Part shown: one piece after another, positions 44,209 to 52,073 of the stretch
Layout: every line of letters begins with the position of its first letter
Numbering within the stretch: the first letter of the stretch is position 1
Assembly (NCBI RefSeq): GCF_001567585.1
Contig: NZ_LRQV01000011.1
Span: 1 to 64,000 of the forward strand
Source: Micromonospora rosaria
GTDB taxonomy: Bacteria; Actinomycetota; Actinomycetes; Mycobacteriales; Micromonosporaceae
Length of the DNA stretch: 64,000 nucleotides
Direction: 5' to 3'
Made by a program: the position numbers and the translations under genes
Notes under the pieces: generated by a model
The model's database searches: none
The model's input: only the letters and a program-made list of their open reading frames with translations
Told to the model about the DNA's origin: nothing

Positions 44209-44715
44209 TTAGGGGTTGAGGGGGAGGCGGAGGGCGAGCAGGTCGACGTCGGGCAGTGGCGACCAGTCGCGCTCGGGCAGCCGGACGAAGCCCGTCCGCC
44301 GGTAGAGCCGCTGCGCCGGGGCGGCCATCCCGGCCCGTACGCAGATCACCACCGCCGAGCTGCCCAGCTCACGGGCCCGGGTCACGCACGCCTCCACCAG
44401 CGCCACGCCGACGCCCCGGCCCTGCGCGGCCGGATCCACCGCGAGCATCCGGAACTCCGCCTCGCCGGGACCGCAGACCTCGGCGAAGGGCGTACCGGGC
44501 AGCAGGAAGGTCACCGTGCCGAGCAGCACGTCGTCGGCCTCGTCGACGGCGACCAGCACCTCGCCGGTGGCCGCCCGGGTGGCCACGTCGGCGAGTACGG
44601 TCTCGTAGCCGTTCCCGCCCTTGAGCTGACCGTCCGCCTCGTACGCGGCGATGGTCAGCCGGGCCACCGCCGGGTACTCGGCCGGCTCGGCGACGCGGAC
44701 CCGCACACCGGTCAA
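44209..44715 (-). CDS. GNAT-family N-acetyltransferase
   Basis: A 168-residue acetyl-CoA-dependent acetyltransferase. The acetyl-CoA site is RMLAVDPAAQGRGVGVALVE (motif A, Q/R-x-x-G-x-G/A). The C-terminal LYRRTGFVRLP is motif B. Substrate unknown. The TTG at 44715 overlaps the stop of the biotinyl-protein gene (TTGA), which suggests translational coupling; GTG 44706 is the alternative start. Confidence 0.88.
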   Translation of the reverse strand: MTGVRVRVAEPAEYPAVARLTIAAYEADGQLKGGNGYETVLADVATRAATGEVLVAVDEADDVLLGTVTFLLPGTPFAEVCGPGEAEFRMLAVDPAAQGRGVGVALVEACVTRARELGSSAVVICVRAGMAAPAQRLYRRTGFVRLPERDWSPLPDVDLLALRLPLNP

Positions 44716-44927
44716 GCGATCACCGCGATCAGGTCGCCGTCCTGCACCACGTCGCCCTCGTTCACGGCGAGCTGCTCGACGACCCCGTCGGACTCGGCGA
44801 CCACCGGGATCTCCATCTTCATCGACTCCAGGATCACCAGCGTGTCCCCCTCGGACACGGTGTCCCCGGCCGACGCCACGACCTTCCAGACGTTCGCCAC
44901 CATCTCCGCGCGGATCTCCTCGGCCAT
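44712..44927 (-). CDS. Small biotinyl-domain protein (BCCP-like, TB7.3 type)
   Basis: A 71-residue single biotinyl/lipoyl domain. The hairpin motif ESMKM puts the biotinylated lysine at 37, with the flanking VWKVVASAGDTVSEGDTLV and VNEGDVVQDGDLIAVI of the barrel. It could carry CO2 for an acyl-CoA carboxylase encoded elsewhere. In mycobacteria the same small protein (Rv3221c) lies beside sigH/rshA, as here. GGAGGG lies upstream of the ATG at 44927. About 245 bases separate this start from the bL37 gene on the other strand. Confidence 0.92.
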   Translation of the reverse strand: MAEEIRAEMVANVWKVVASAGDTVSEGDTLVILESMKMEIPVVAESDGVVEQLAVNEGDVVQDGDLIAVIA

Positions 44928-45172
44928 CTCACGGCCCTCCTCACTGCACCGGTGTGCCTGCGAACGGTATCCAATCACGTTTGTGCACCCCGGGGCCCGT
45001 CCTCCCGGCCCGGATGACCGGGACCCGTCGGGTGGGTGGCCACCCCACGACCGGCCCGGGGCCGGGACGCCAACTAGCATCAGCGGGTCGGACCCCGGCG
45101 GCGCCGGGGCCCGGTCCACGACCACCGGCGCGCCAGCCGCGCGCCCGGCCGTCACCAGCACGAGGAGGTCCC

Positions 45173-45247
45173 ATGGCGAAGAAGGCCCGCAAGAAGAAGG
45201 CCCGCAAGAAGAGCGGCGCCAACCACGGCAAGCGCCCCAACTCCTGA
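45173..45247 (+). CDS. Ribosomal protein bL37 (24 residues)
   Basis: A 24-residue, extremely basic peptide: MAKKARKKKARKK, then SGANHGKRPNS. It matches the tiny actinobacterial large-subunit protein bL37 first seen in mycobacterial ribosome structures, including the conserved ANHGKRPN end. GAGGAGGT lies 5 bases before the ATG at 45173, a near-perfect ribosome site. It is alone on the plus strand between the biotinyl protein and rsrA. Because of its length it is easily left unannotated. Confidence 0.88.
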   Translation: MAKKARKKKARKKSGANHGKRPNS

Positions 45248-45345
45248 CCGGGGCGCGATCCACCCCGCCGCCGGTGGCCGGCGACTCGGCCCGTTCGGGG
45301 CACGACGAACCGGCCCACGAGGGGCGGCGGGGTGGGTCGGTGTGG

Positions 45346-45633
45346 TCAGTCAGCCAGTTCGCGGCGGTCGGCGGTCTCGAAGACGACCAGTTCGGTCAGC
45401 CGGACCCGGAGCCGCTCGCGAAGCTGTGCCGGCGCTGTCTCGTTGCCGCAGCAACGGGCGACCAGCGCCCGTACCTCCTGCTCGATGCCGTACTCCCGCA
45501 GGCACGGGCCGCACTCGTCCAGGTGGTGCCGGATCCGTTCCCGCCGCTCGTCGGCGCACTCCAGATCCAGGTAGAGGTAGACCTCGGCGAGCACCTCACG
45601 GCAGTGCGTCTCGTGCGGATCTCCACAGCTCAC
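45346..45633 (-). CDS. rsrA: Zinc-containing redox anti-sigma factor for sigma-R
   Basis: A 95-residue anti-sigma factor of the ZAS family. With the GTG at 45633 the metal ligands fall at Cys11, His37, Cys41 and Cys44 (HHLDECGPC), the same numbering as Streptomyces RsrA, which supports this start. Disulfide stress oxidises the cysteines, releases zinc and frees sigma-R; mycothiol later reduces it. An extra Cys pair (RCCGNE) lies downstream. The gene follows sigR with one base between them, so the pair is co-produced. Confidence 0.95.
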   Translation of the reverse strand: MSCGDPHETHCREVLAEVYLYLDLECADERRERIRHHLDECGPCLREYGIEQEVRALVARCCGNETAPAQLRERLRVRLTELVVFETADRRELAD

Positions 45634-45634
45634 G

Positions 45635-46468
45635 TCACACCTCCCGGCCGGCGGCGGCGGTCGAGCCCCCCGCGGAACGTGCGGCGGAGAAGCCTCGCTC
45701 GGCCGCGTAGCGCTCGAGCAGCTTGCGCAGGTTGCGTCGGCCACGGTGCAGCCGCGACATCACGGTACCGATCGGCGTACCCATGATGTCGGCGACCTCC
45801 TTGTAGGAGAAGCCCTCGACGTCGGTGAGGTAGACGGCCAGGCGGAACTCCTCCGGCAACTGCTGGAGGGCCTCCTTGACGTCGCTGTCCGGGAGCCGGT
45901 CCAGCGCCTCGGTCTCCGCCGAGCGCAGCCCACTGGAGGTGTGCGACTCGGCCTCGGCGAGCTGCCAGTCGGTGATCTCCTCGGTGGGTGCCTGGATCGG
46001 CTGGCGCTGCCGCTTCCGGTACGAGTTGATGTAGGTGTTGGTCAGGATCCGGTAGAGCCACGCCTTCAGGTTCGTACCCTGCTCGAACTGGTGGAAGGCG
46101 GCGTACGCCTTCAGGTACGTCTCCTGGACCAGGTCCTCGGCATCCGCCGGATTACGGGTCATCCGCAGCCCGGCCGCGTAGAGCTGGTCGACGAAGGGCA
46201 TCGCGTCCCGCTCGAATCGCGCCCTGCGTTCGTCCGTCTTCTCGGTGGTCAACCGCACATCCCCTCGCGTCGGATGCTTTCCCGCCGAGGATACGCGCCC
46301 CGAGCCGCCCACAGATCCGCTTCCGGCCGGTGTGCCTGTGCTCACCACGCCGGTACGCCGTGCGCCCGGCCCGACCGGGCTGGCCGTCGCCGGCCACTCC
46401 GGCCCCTCCAACAACTCCCTGAGCTGTCGTGCGCCCCGTTCGTCCCGTTCCCGTGTCTCGGTCGGCAC
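45635..46468 (-). CDS. sigR: ECF sigma factor sigma-R/SigH (thiol-stress), with possible long and short forms
   Basis: An ECF sigma factor for disulfide stress. Region 2 is [20 protein letters not shown] through [14 protein letters not shown] and [16 protein letters not shown]; region 4 is [20 protein letters not shown] to [15 protein letters not shown]. Two starts are plausible. GTG 46468 (277 residues) has a strong AGGGGG site and lies about 30 bases after the expected start of a sigma-R-type promoter. TTG 46252 (205 residues; GTG 46258 nearby) has GAGGGG and yields the conserved core. Streptomyces makes both a stable short sigma-R and an unstable longer form from such an arrangement. The 72-residue extension here is Gly/Ser/Pro-rich. 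Confidence 0.95.
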   Translation of the reverse strand: MPTETRERDERGARQLRELLEGPEWPATASPVGPGARRTGVVSTGTPAGSGSVGGSGRVSSAGKHPTRGDVRLTTEKTDERRARFERDAMPFVDQLYAAGLRMTRNPADAEDLVQETYLKAYAAFHQFEQGTNLKAWLYRILTNTYINSYRKRQRQPIQAPTEEITDWQLAEAESHTSSGLRSAETEALDRLPDSDVKEALQQLPEEFRLAVYLTDVEGFSYKEVADIMGTPIGTVMSRLHRGRRNLRKLLERYAAERGFSAARSAGGSTAAAGREV

Positions 46469-46506
46469 CCGCTCACCCCCTCGGTGATCCGTCGTCCGAG
46501 GGCTTC

Positions 46507-46533
46507 AACGCGACCGGAGGGCTGCCGCATTCC
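46507..46533 (-). promoter_or_regulatory. Sigma-R-type autoregulatory promoter
   Basis: On the minus strand GGAAT (46533-46529) and GTT (46509-46507) are separated by 19 bases, matching the known sigma-R consensus GGAAT-N18/19-GTT. Transcription would begin near 46500, about 30 bases before the long sigR start. Confidence 0.7.
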
Positions 46534-46716
46534 TCCCGGTACCCGCTCCCGTTCCCGGCCCCTGGCTCGGCACGACCGGCGCAGGGACCAGGAAGGGCCT
46601 GGGAGGGCGGCCCCGGGTCACCCGACCGGGCGACCCGACACCAACCCGTGCAACGAGACGCGGCGGGCGACGGACACGGCCGCCCCGCGTGGTGGACCCG
46701 GCGCGGGGGCGGCGGC

Positions 46717-47337
46717 TCAGCGCGCCCAGCCCCGCCCGCGCAGCCAGTCGACCACCACCGCGGCCGTCCCGGTGGGGTCGCGCCGCAGGTCGTGGGTCTC
46801 GCCGGGGCGGCGGACCACCTGCACCGCCGCGGTGGGCGCGGGAATCCCGAACGGGTCCCGGTCGCCGTTGACCACCAGGGTCGGCAGGCCGGTCGCCAGC
46901 TCGCCGGCCCGGGAGCGCTCCGGCCGGCCGGGCGGATGCTCCGGAAAGGCCAACGCGACGACGCCGGCCGCGCCCACCGCCACCGCCGTCCGGCAGGCCA
47001 CCCGGGCGCCGCTGGAGCGCCCGCCGACCAGGACGGCCGGCACCGCCGGGTGCCGGCCACGCACCGCCGCGAGGACCTCCGTCCAGGCCTCGTCGAGGTG
47101 CCCGGCCGGCGCGGGCGCCCGGCGACCGGCGACCCGGTACGGCTGGGTCACCCGGACGACCGCGAGGCCGGCCGCCACCGCCGCGTCCCGCAGGGCGACC
47201 AGGTCGGGCGCGTCGACCGCGCCCCCCGCCCCGTGCCCGAGCACCAGCAGCGCGGTCGGCGGGCCGGCCGGCAGGTCCGTGTCGGCGCGGGCCGGCCCGC
47301 GCGCCGTCTCGATCTCGTCCTCGTCCGTCCTGCGCAC
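46717..47337 (-). CDS. Small alpha/beta-hydrolase (KAT/dienelactone-hydrolase-like)
   Basis: A 206-residue alpha/beta-hydrolase. It opens with LLVLGHGAGG, has the nucleophile elbow VGGRSSGARVA (Ser in G-R-S-S-G), an acid in VVNGDRDPFG and a histidine in RRPGETHDLRRD. Such proteins are common in actinomycetes and their substrates are unknown. GTG 47337 is the start used. It lies in the same direction as sigR/rsrA, 184 bases upstream of the sigR promoter, so it is probably a separate unit. Confidence 0.8.
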   Translation of the reverse strand: MRRTDEDEIETARGPARADTDLPAGPPTALLVLGHGAGGAVDAPDLVALRDAAVAAGLAVVRVTQPYRVAGRRAPAPAGHLDEAWTEVLAAVRGRHPAVPAVLVGGRSSGARVACRTAVAVGAAGVVALAFPEHPPGRPERSRAGELATGLPTLVVNGDRDPFGIPAPTAAVQVVRRPGETHDLRRDPTGTAAVVVDWLRGRGWAR

Positions 47338-47401
47338 CGCCCCATTCTGCGCCGCCCGTCGGCCCCGATCCGGTGGGCCGGGGCCGACGGGCGGGCGGAA
47401 C

Positions 47402-47797
47402 TCAGCGGCTCACCGGCACGAGCGTGAGCAGCCGGTCGCGGACCGGCGGACCGGCCTCGTCGGCGGCCTCCGGATCCGGTTGGACCTCGCTGCGCCAGGC
47501 GACCAGCATCGCCCGCCGCTCGCGCGGTGTGGTGCCGCCCCAGACCCCGTGGCAGTCACCGACGTCCAGCGCCCAGGCCAGACAGGAACCCTGCACGTCA
47601 CAGCTGCGACAGAGCGACACCGCCGTGTCGGCCGGCTCGTTCGGCGCCGGAAAGAACGTCTCCGGATCCACGCTCTGGCAGGTCCCCCTGGTCCGCCAGG
47701 CATCGTCGGAACGTCGTTCGCGCAGCGCCCGCAGCAGCCGCGGGTCCCGACGCGCGGCGGCCACCTCGTGCGGACGGGGCATACGTGCCCTTGTCAT
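47402..47797 (-). CDS. WhiB-family iron-sulfur transcription factor (second copy)
   Basis: A 131-residue WhiB protein with cluster ligands Cys40, Cys63, Cys66 and Cys72 (TCQSVDPETFF, then LCRSCDVQGSC) and the GVWGG turn at 84-88. It differs from the WhiB1 copy by a 30-residue Arg-rich N-terminal extension and a longer acidic C terminus. There is no AT-hook, so it is not WhiB7; I cannot assign the subclass safely. GGGGAGGTGGGTGG precedes the ATG at 47797. The upstream 200 bases are AT-richer and carry a possible promoter. Confidence 0.92.
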   Translation of the reverse strand: MTRARMPRPHEVAAARRDPRLLRALRERRSDDAWRTRGTCQSVDPETFFPAPNEPADTAVSLCRSCDVQGSCLAWALDVGDCHGVWGGTTPRERRAMLVAWRSEVQPDPEAADEAGPPVRDRLLTLVPVSR

Positions 47798-47877
47798 CCA
47801 CCCACCTCCCCCGTGGGACCGGCATGATCGATGAGCGTCGTTCGCCCCGTGCGAATCGACTCCCATACCGGCGCTGT

Positions 47878-47907
47878 GTTCTATCGCACTTTCGGACACG
47901 GTCACAA
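47878..47907 (-). promoter_or_regulatory. Possible promoter of the second whiB gene
   Basis: On the minus strand TTGTGA (47907-47902) and TAGAAC (47883-47878) are separated by 18 bases, in an AT-richer stretch about 80 bases before the start. Confidence 0.35.
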
Positions 47908-47994
47908 GCCTCTGCCGGAAAGATGGCTAAACACTCACGCCACGATTCGCCCGCAACTCTGGCAAATTAGTACGCGACAATGTGCGGACACCGC

Positions 47995-48702
47995 TCAGAA
48001 GAGCGCCGGGTCGGCCGCCTCGGGTCGACGGGAAATCGGAACCCGGGCGGTCAACTCCGGCCCGTTGTTGCGGACGTTGCCCACGGCGGGGCCGACCGGC
48101 CGGATCTCCAGCCCGGCGAGCCAGGCCACCGGGGGTGGGGTGAGCAGCCCGGCCGGGTCCTCCGTCGGCGCCAGCCAGGGCGCCCAGCGCTCCGGCGGCA
48201 GCAGCAGCGGCATCCGGTCGTGCACCTCGGCGAGCCCGCCCAACGCGGCGGTGGTGAGCACGCTGAACGTCTCCAGCGGGCCGTCCGGCGCGGACCAGGT
48301 GGTCCAGATGCCGGCGAGGGCGAGCACCGACCCGTCGGCCGGGGTGAGGTAGTAGGGCTGCTTGCCCCGGTCGGTGCGGGCCCACTCGTACCAGCCGTCG
48401 GCCGGCACCAGGCAGCGGCGGCGGGCGAACGGGCCCGCGTAGGCCCGGCTGGTGGCGACCGTCTCGGCCCGCGCGTTGATCATGCGCGACCCGGCGGACG
48501 GGGACTTCGCCCACGGCGGCAGCAGGCCCCACCGCAGCACCGCCAGGGCACGCCGGCCGTCGGGGTCGACCCGGACCACGGGCACCCCGTTGGTGGGCGC
48601 GACGTTGTGATCCGCCCTGATCCGGCCGTCGGTGTTGTCGTACGCCTCGAACACCGCGCTCAGGTCGGCGGCGTTCCGGGTGGTCGCGTACCTGCCGCAC
48701 AT
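47995..48702 (-). CDS. SRAP/YedK (HMCES) abasic-site DNA-protein crosslink protein
   Basis: A 235-residue protein of the SOS-response-associated peptidase family. The catalytic Cys2 follows the start Met (MCGRYA). Other landmarks are NVAPTNGVPVV, LRWGLLPPWAK, INARAETV, CLVPADGWYEW and VHDRMPLLL, which contain the conserved Asn, Glu and His. It attaches covalently to abasic sites in single-stranded DNA and protects them. Start ATG 48702 is fixed by the need for Cys2. Divergent from aroA with about 93 bases between. Confidence 0.95.
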   Translation of the reverse strand: MCGRYATTRNAADLSAVFEAYDNTDGRIRADHNVAPTNGVPVVRVDPDGRRALAVLRWGLLPPWAKSPSAGSRMINARAETVATSRAYAGPFARRRCLVPADGWYEWARTDRGKQPYYLTPADGSVLALAGIWTTWSAPDGPLETFSVLTTAALGGLAEVHDRMPLLLPPERWAPWLAPTEDPAGLLTPPPVAWLAGLEIRPVGPAVGNVRNNGPELTARVPISRRPEAADPALF

Positions 48703-48795
48703 GTCGCACACGCTAACCGGTCGCGCCCCGCGCCGCTGTCCCGCCAACCGGGAGCCGGGCCGACACCCGCCGGGCCGGACACCCAGCGCGGCAGA

Positions 48796-50106
48796 ATGGA
48801 CACCGTGGGGAACCCGACCGTCACCCGGCCACCGCAGCCCTGGACCGCACCGACCGCCACCGAGGCGGTCACGGCCGCCGTCCGGTTGCCCGGCTCCAAG
48901 TCGCTGACCGCCCGCGCGCTGGTGCTCAGCGCGCTGGCCACCGGGCCGTCGACGCTGGCCGGGCCGCTGCGCGCCCGGGACACCGAACTGATGGCCGGCG
49001 CCCTGCGGGCCCTGGGCACCCACGTGTCGACCAGCGACGACGCGCGCTGGCTGGTCCGCGCGCACCGGCTGGTCGGGCCGGCGCACGTCGACGTCGGCCT
49101 GGCCGGCACCGTGCTGCGCTTCGTCCCGCCGATCGCCGGCCTGGCCGAGGGGCGGATCACCTTCGACGGCGATCCGCAGGCCCGCCGCCGCCCGCTCGGC
49201 CCGCTGATCGGCGCGCTGCGTTCGCTCGGCGTCCGGGTCGACGCCCCGCCCACCGGCAGCCTGCCGCTGACCGTGCTCGGCGCCGGGCGGGTCACCGGCG
49301 GCGAGGTGGTCCTCGACGCCTCCGCCTCCAGCCAGCTCGTCTCCGGCCTGCTGCTGGTCGGCGCCCGGTTCGACCGGGGGCTGGTGGTGCGGCACGTCGG
49401 CCCGCCGGTGCCGTCCGCCCCGCACCTGCGGATGACCGTGCAGATGCTGCGGGCCGCCGGGGTGGCCGTCGACGACACCACCCCCGACGTCTGGGCCGTC
49501 GAGCCGGGCCCGCTGACCGGGCGCGGCTGGGAGATCGAGCCGGACCTCTCCGGCGCGCTGCCGTTCTTCGCCGCCGCGCTGGTCACCGGCGGCGAGGTGA
49601 CCCTCCAGGGCTGGCCGCACCACAGCGCGCAGCCGATCGAGCAGCTCCGCGCCCTGCTCCAGCGGATGGGGGGCGAGGTCACCGTGACCGCCGCCGGGCT
49701 GACCGTGCGCGGCACCGGCCGGGTGCACGGGATCGACGCCGACCTCTCCGAGGTCAGCGAGCTGACCCCGGTGCTGACCGCGTTGGCGATGCTCGCCGAC
49801 TCGCCGTCGCGGTTCACCGGCGTGGCCCACATCCGGGGCCACGAGACGGACCGGCTCGCCGCGCTGGCCCGGGAGTTCACCGCGCTCGGCGCGGACCTCA
49901 CCGAGGCCCCCGACGGGCTGGAGATCCGGCCCCGGCCCCTGCGCGGCGGGGTCTTCCGGACCTACCACGACCACCGGATGGCGCACGCCGCCGCGGTGGC
50001 CGGGCTGGCCGTCCCCGGCGTCGAGGTCGACGACGTCGGGTGCACCTCGAAGACCATGCCCGAGTTCCCGGCACTATGGTCGGAGCTGGTGACCAACAAG
50101 AGCTGA
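48796..50106 (+). CDS. aroA: 3-phosphoshikimate 1-carboxyvinyltransferase (EPSP synthase)
   Basis: A 436-residue shikimate-pathway enzyme joining PEP to shikimate-3-phosphate. Family landmarks: VRLPGSKSLTARALVLSALA, LAGTVLRFVPPIAGL, FDGDPQARRRPLGPLI, the DASASSQLVSGLLL block, and the C-terminal RGHETDRLAALA and TYHDHRMAHAAAV. The Leu-Ala-Gly-Thr stretch replaces the usual NAGT, a variation seen in actinobacterial enzymes. The start is ATG 48796. The rsgA gene follows in the same reading frame just after the stop. Confidence 0.96.
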   Translation: MDTVGNPTVTRPPQPWTAPTATEAVTAAVRLPGSKSLTARALVLSALATGPSTLAGPLRARDTELMAGALRALGTHVSTSDDARWLVRAHRLVGPAHVDVGLAGTVLRFVPPIAGLAEGRITFDGDPQARRRPLGPLIGALRSLGVRVDAPPTGSLPLTVLGAGRVTGGEVVLDASASSQLVSGLLLVGARFDRGLVVRHVGPPVPSAPHLRMTVQMLRAAGVAVDDTTPDVWAVEPGPLTGRGWEIEPDLSGALPFFAAALVTGGEVTLQGWPHHSAQPIEQLRALLQRMGGEVTVTAAGLTVRGTGRVHGIDADLSEVSELTPVLTALAMLADSPSRFTGVAHIRGHETDRLAALAREFTALGADLTEAPDGLEIRPRPLRGGVFRTYHDHRMAHAAAVAGLAVPGVEVDDVGCTSKTMPEFPALWSELVTNKS

Positions 50107-50124
50107 CGCGACAGGGGGCGGGTC

Positions 50125-51219
50125 CTGGCGACCAGGCGACGCGAGTACGACGAGGACGACGTCCGGGTACGACCCGGGAAGTCGTCGCGCCCCCGTACCC
50201 GTACCCGCCCCCGGCACGCCGACGCCGTGGACGGCTTCGTGATCGCGGTGGACCGGGGCCGGTACACCTGCGTCCGGGACGGGGCCGACCCCGACGCGCC
50301 GACGGTCACCGCGATGCGGGCCCGGGAACTGGGCCGCAAGTCGGTGGTGGTCGGCGACCGGGTGGGCCTGGTCGGGGACGTCTCCGGGGCGGACGGGGCG
50401 CTGGCCCGGATCGTCCGGATCGCCGACCGGCGCTCGGTGCTGCGGCGCACCGCCGACGACGACGAGACCACCGCCGAGGGCCGGCTGGAACGGGTGGTGG
50501 TGGCCAACGCCGACCAGCTCGTGATCGTCAGCGCGCTGGCCGACCCGCCGCCGCGGACCGGGTTCGTCGACCGTTGCCTGGTGGCCGCGTACGACGCCGA
50601 CATCGAGCCGCTGCTCTGCCTGACCAAGGCCGACCTGGCCGGGCCGGAGCAGGTGCTCGACTACTACGCCGAGCTGGAGCTGCCGTACGTGCTGATCCGC
50701 CCCGACGCCGACCTGGCCGCGCTGCGGGCGCTGCTCGCCGGCCGGGTGTCGGTGCTGGTCGGGCACTCCGGGGTGGGCAAGTCGACGCTGGTCAACCGGC
50801 TGGTGCCGGAGGCCGACCGGGCGGTCGGCGTGGTCAGCGCGATCGGGCGGGGCCGGCACACCTCGACCAGCGCGGTGGCGCTGCGGCTGCCGGCCGGTCC
50901 CGGGGCCGACGGCGACCCGGGCTGGATCGTCGACACCCCCGGGGTCCGCAGTTTCGGGCTGGCCCACGTCTCCGCCGACAGCCTGCTGCACGGCTTCCCC
51001 GACCTGGTGGAGGGGACCGTCGACTGCCCGCCGAACTGCCCGCACACCGCCGACGAGGCGGACTGCGCGCTGGACGCCTGGGTGGCCGCCGGCCGGGCCG
51101 ACGGGCGGCGGCTGGCGTCGTACCGCCGGCTGCTGGCCTCCCGGGCCGGCGAGCCGGACCCGCGCGCGGCCGAGCCCGACCGCACGGGCGAGCCGGGCGA
51201 CCCACCCGCCCGGGGCTGA
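50125..51219 (+). CDS. rsgA: Ribosome small-subunit-dependent GTPase (probable CTG start)
   Basis: A circularly permuted GTPase checking 30S ribosome maturation. An OB fold is at the N terminus, then G4 (LTKADL), the P-loop VGHSGVGKSTLVNRL, G3 (VDTPGVRSFGL) and a C-terminal zinc site with CPPNCPHTADEADC. The first standard start in frame (GTG 50227) would remove the conserved lead segment EYDEDDVRVRPGKSSRPR, which closely resembles known actinobacterial RsgA N termini. The frame is open back to the aroA stop, with no ATG, GTG or TTG. CTG 50125, preceded by AGGGGGCGG, is therefore proposed, giving 364 residues. Confidence 0.93.
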   Translation: MATRRREYDEDDVRVRPGKSSRPRTRTRPRHADAVDGFVIAVDRGRYTCVRDGADPDAPTVTAMRARELGRKSVVVGDRVGLVGDVSGADGALARIVRIADRRSVLRRTADDDETTAEGRLERVVVANADQLVIVSALADPPPRTGFVDRCLVAAYDADIEPLLCLTKADLAGPEQVLDYYAELELPYVLIRPDADLAALRALLAGRVSVLVGHSGVGKSTLVNRLVPEADRAVGVVSAIGRGRHTSTSAVALRLPAGPGADGDPGWIVDTPGVRSFGLAHVSADSLLHGFPDLVEGTVDCPPNCPHTADEADCALDAWVAAGRADGRRLASYRRLLASRAGEPDPRAAEPDRTGEPGDPPARG

Positions 51220-51243
51220 CCGGGCGTCGCTACCGTCAGCGGC

Positions 51244-52047
51244 ATGACCCGGTACGCCGACGACATCGCCCTCGCCCACCTGCTCGCCGACCGGGCCGAC
51301 GCCGTCTCGACGGCCCGGTTCCGCGCGCTCGACCTGCGGGTCGAGGCCAAGCCGGACCTGACCCCGGTCTCCGACGCGGACACCGCCGTGGAGCGGGAGA
51401 TCCGGGCCCTGCTGGCCGAGCACCGCCCCGGGGACGGCCTGCTCGGCGAGGAGTACGGCGAGCAGCCGGCGGCCGGCCCGGACGGACGGCGCTGGGTGGT
51501 GGACCCGGTCGACGGCACCAAGAACTTCATCCGGGGCGTGCCGATCTGGGCCACCCTGATCGCCCTGCTGGAGGGGGACCGCCCGGTGCTGGGGCTGGTC
51601 TCCGCCCCGGCGCTGGGCCGCCGCTGGTGGGCGGCGACGGGCGCCGGCGCGTACGCCGGGCCGGACGCCGCCGGTGGCGCCCCGATCCGGGTCTCCGGTG
51701 TGGGCCGGCTCGCCGACGCGAGCTTCTGCTACTCCTCCCTGGACGGCTGGATCGCCGGCGGGCGGCTGGACGGGATGCTCGGCCTGATGCGCGAGACCTG
51801 GCGCAGCCGGGCGTACGGCGACTTCTACGGCTACATGCTGCTGGCCGAGGGGGCACTGGACGTGATGGTGGAGCCGGAGCTGTCGCTGTGGGACGTCGCC
51901 GCGCTGGTGCCGATCGTCACCGAGGCCGGGGGCGCCTTCACCGACCTGACCGGCCAACTCGCGCCCGGCGACGGCAGCGCGGTGGCCAGCAACGGCCCGC
52001 TGCACGCCGACGTGCTGGCCCGGCTCACCCGGCCAGCCGCGCACTGA
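51244..52047 (+). CDS. hisN: Histidinol-phosphatase of the inositol-monophosphatase family
   Basis: A 267-residue Mg-dependent phosphatase that probably performs the penultimate step of histidine synthesis. Metal ligands sit in LLGEEYGE, WVVDPVDGTKNFIRG and the late LSLWDVAALVPIVTEAGG. The VDGTKNFIRGVP block is characteristic of actinobacterial HisN rather than of general inositol phosphatases. The start is ATG 51244, 24 bases after rsgA. No other his gene is nearby. Confidence 0.92.
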   Translation: MTRYADDIALAHLLADRADAVSTARFRALDLRVEAKPDLTPVSDADTAVEREIRALLAEHRPGDGLLGEEYGEQPAAGPDGRRWVVDPVDGTKNFIRGVPIWATLIALLEGDRPVLGLVSAPALGRRWWAATGAGAYAGPDAAGGAPIRVSGVGRLADASFCYSSLDGWIAGGRLDGMLGLMRETWRSRAYGDFYGYMLLAEGALDVMVEPELSLWDVAALVPIVTEAGGAFTDLTGQLAPGDGSAVASNGPLHADVLARLTRPAAH

Positions 52048-52073
52048 CCGACGGCAGCCACTATCCTCGCCAG

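Noticed and set aside
46258..46260. GTG 46258 as the main short sigR start
   Set aside because: The GAGGGG site would be only about 2 bases away, too close. TTG 46252 has proper spacing, though GTG cannot be fully excluded.
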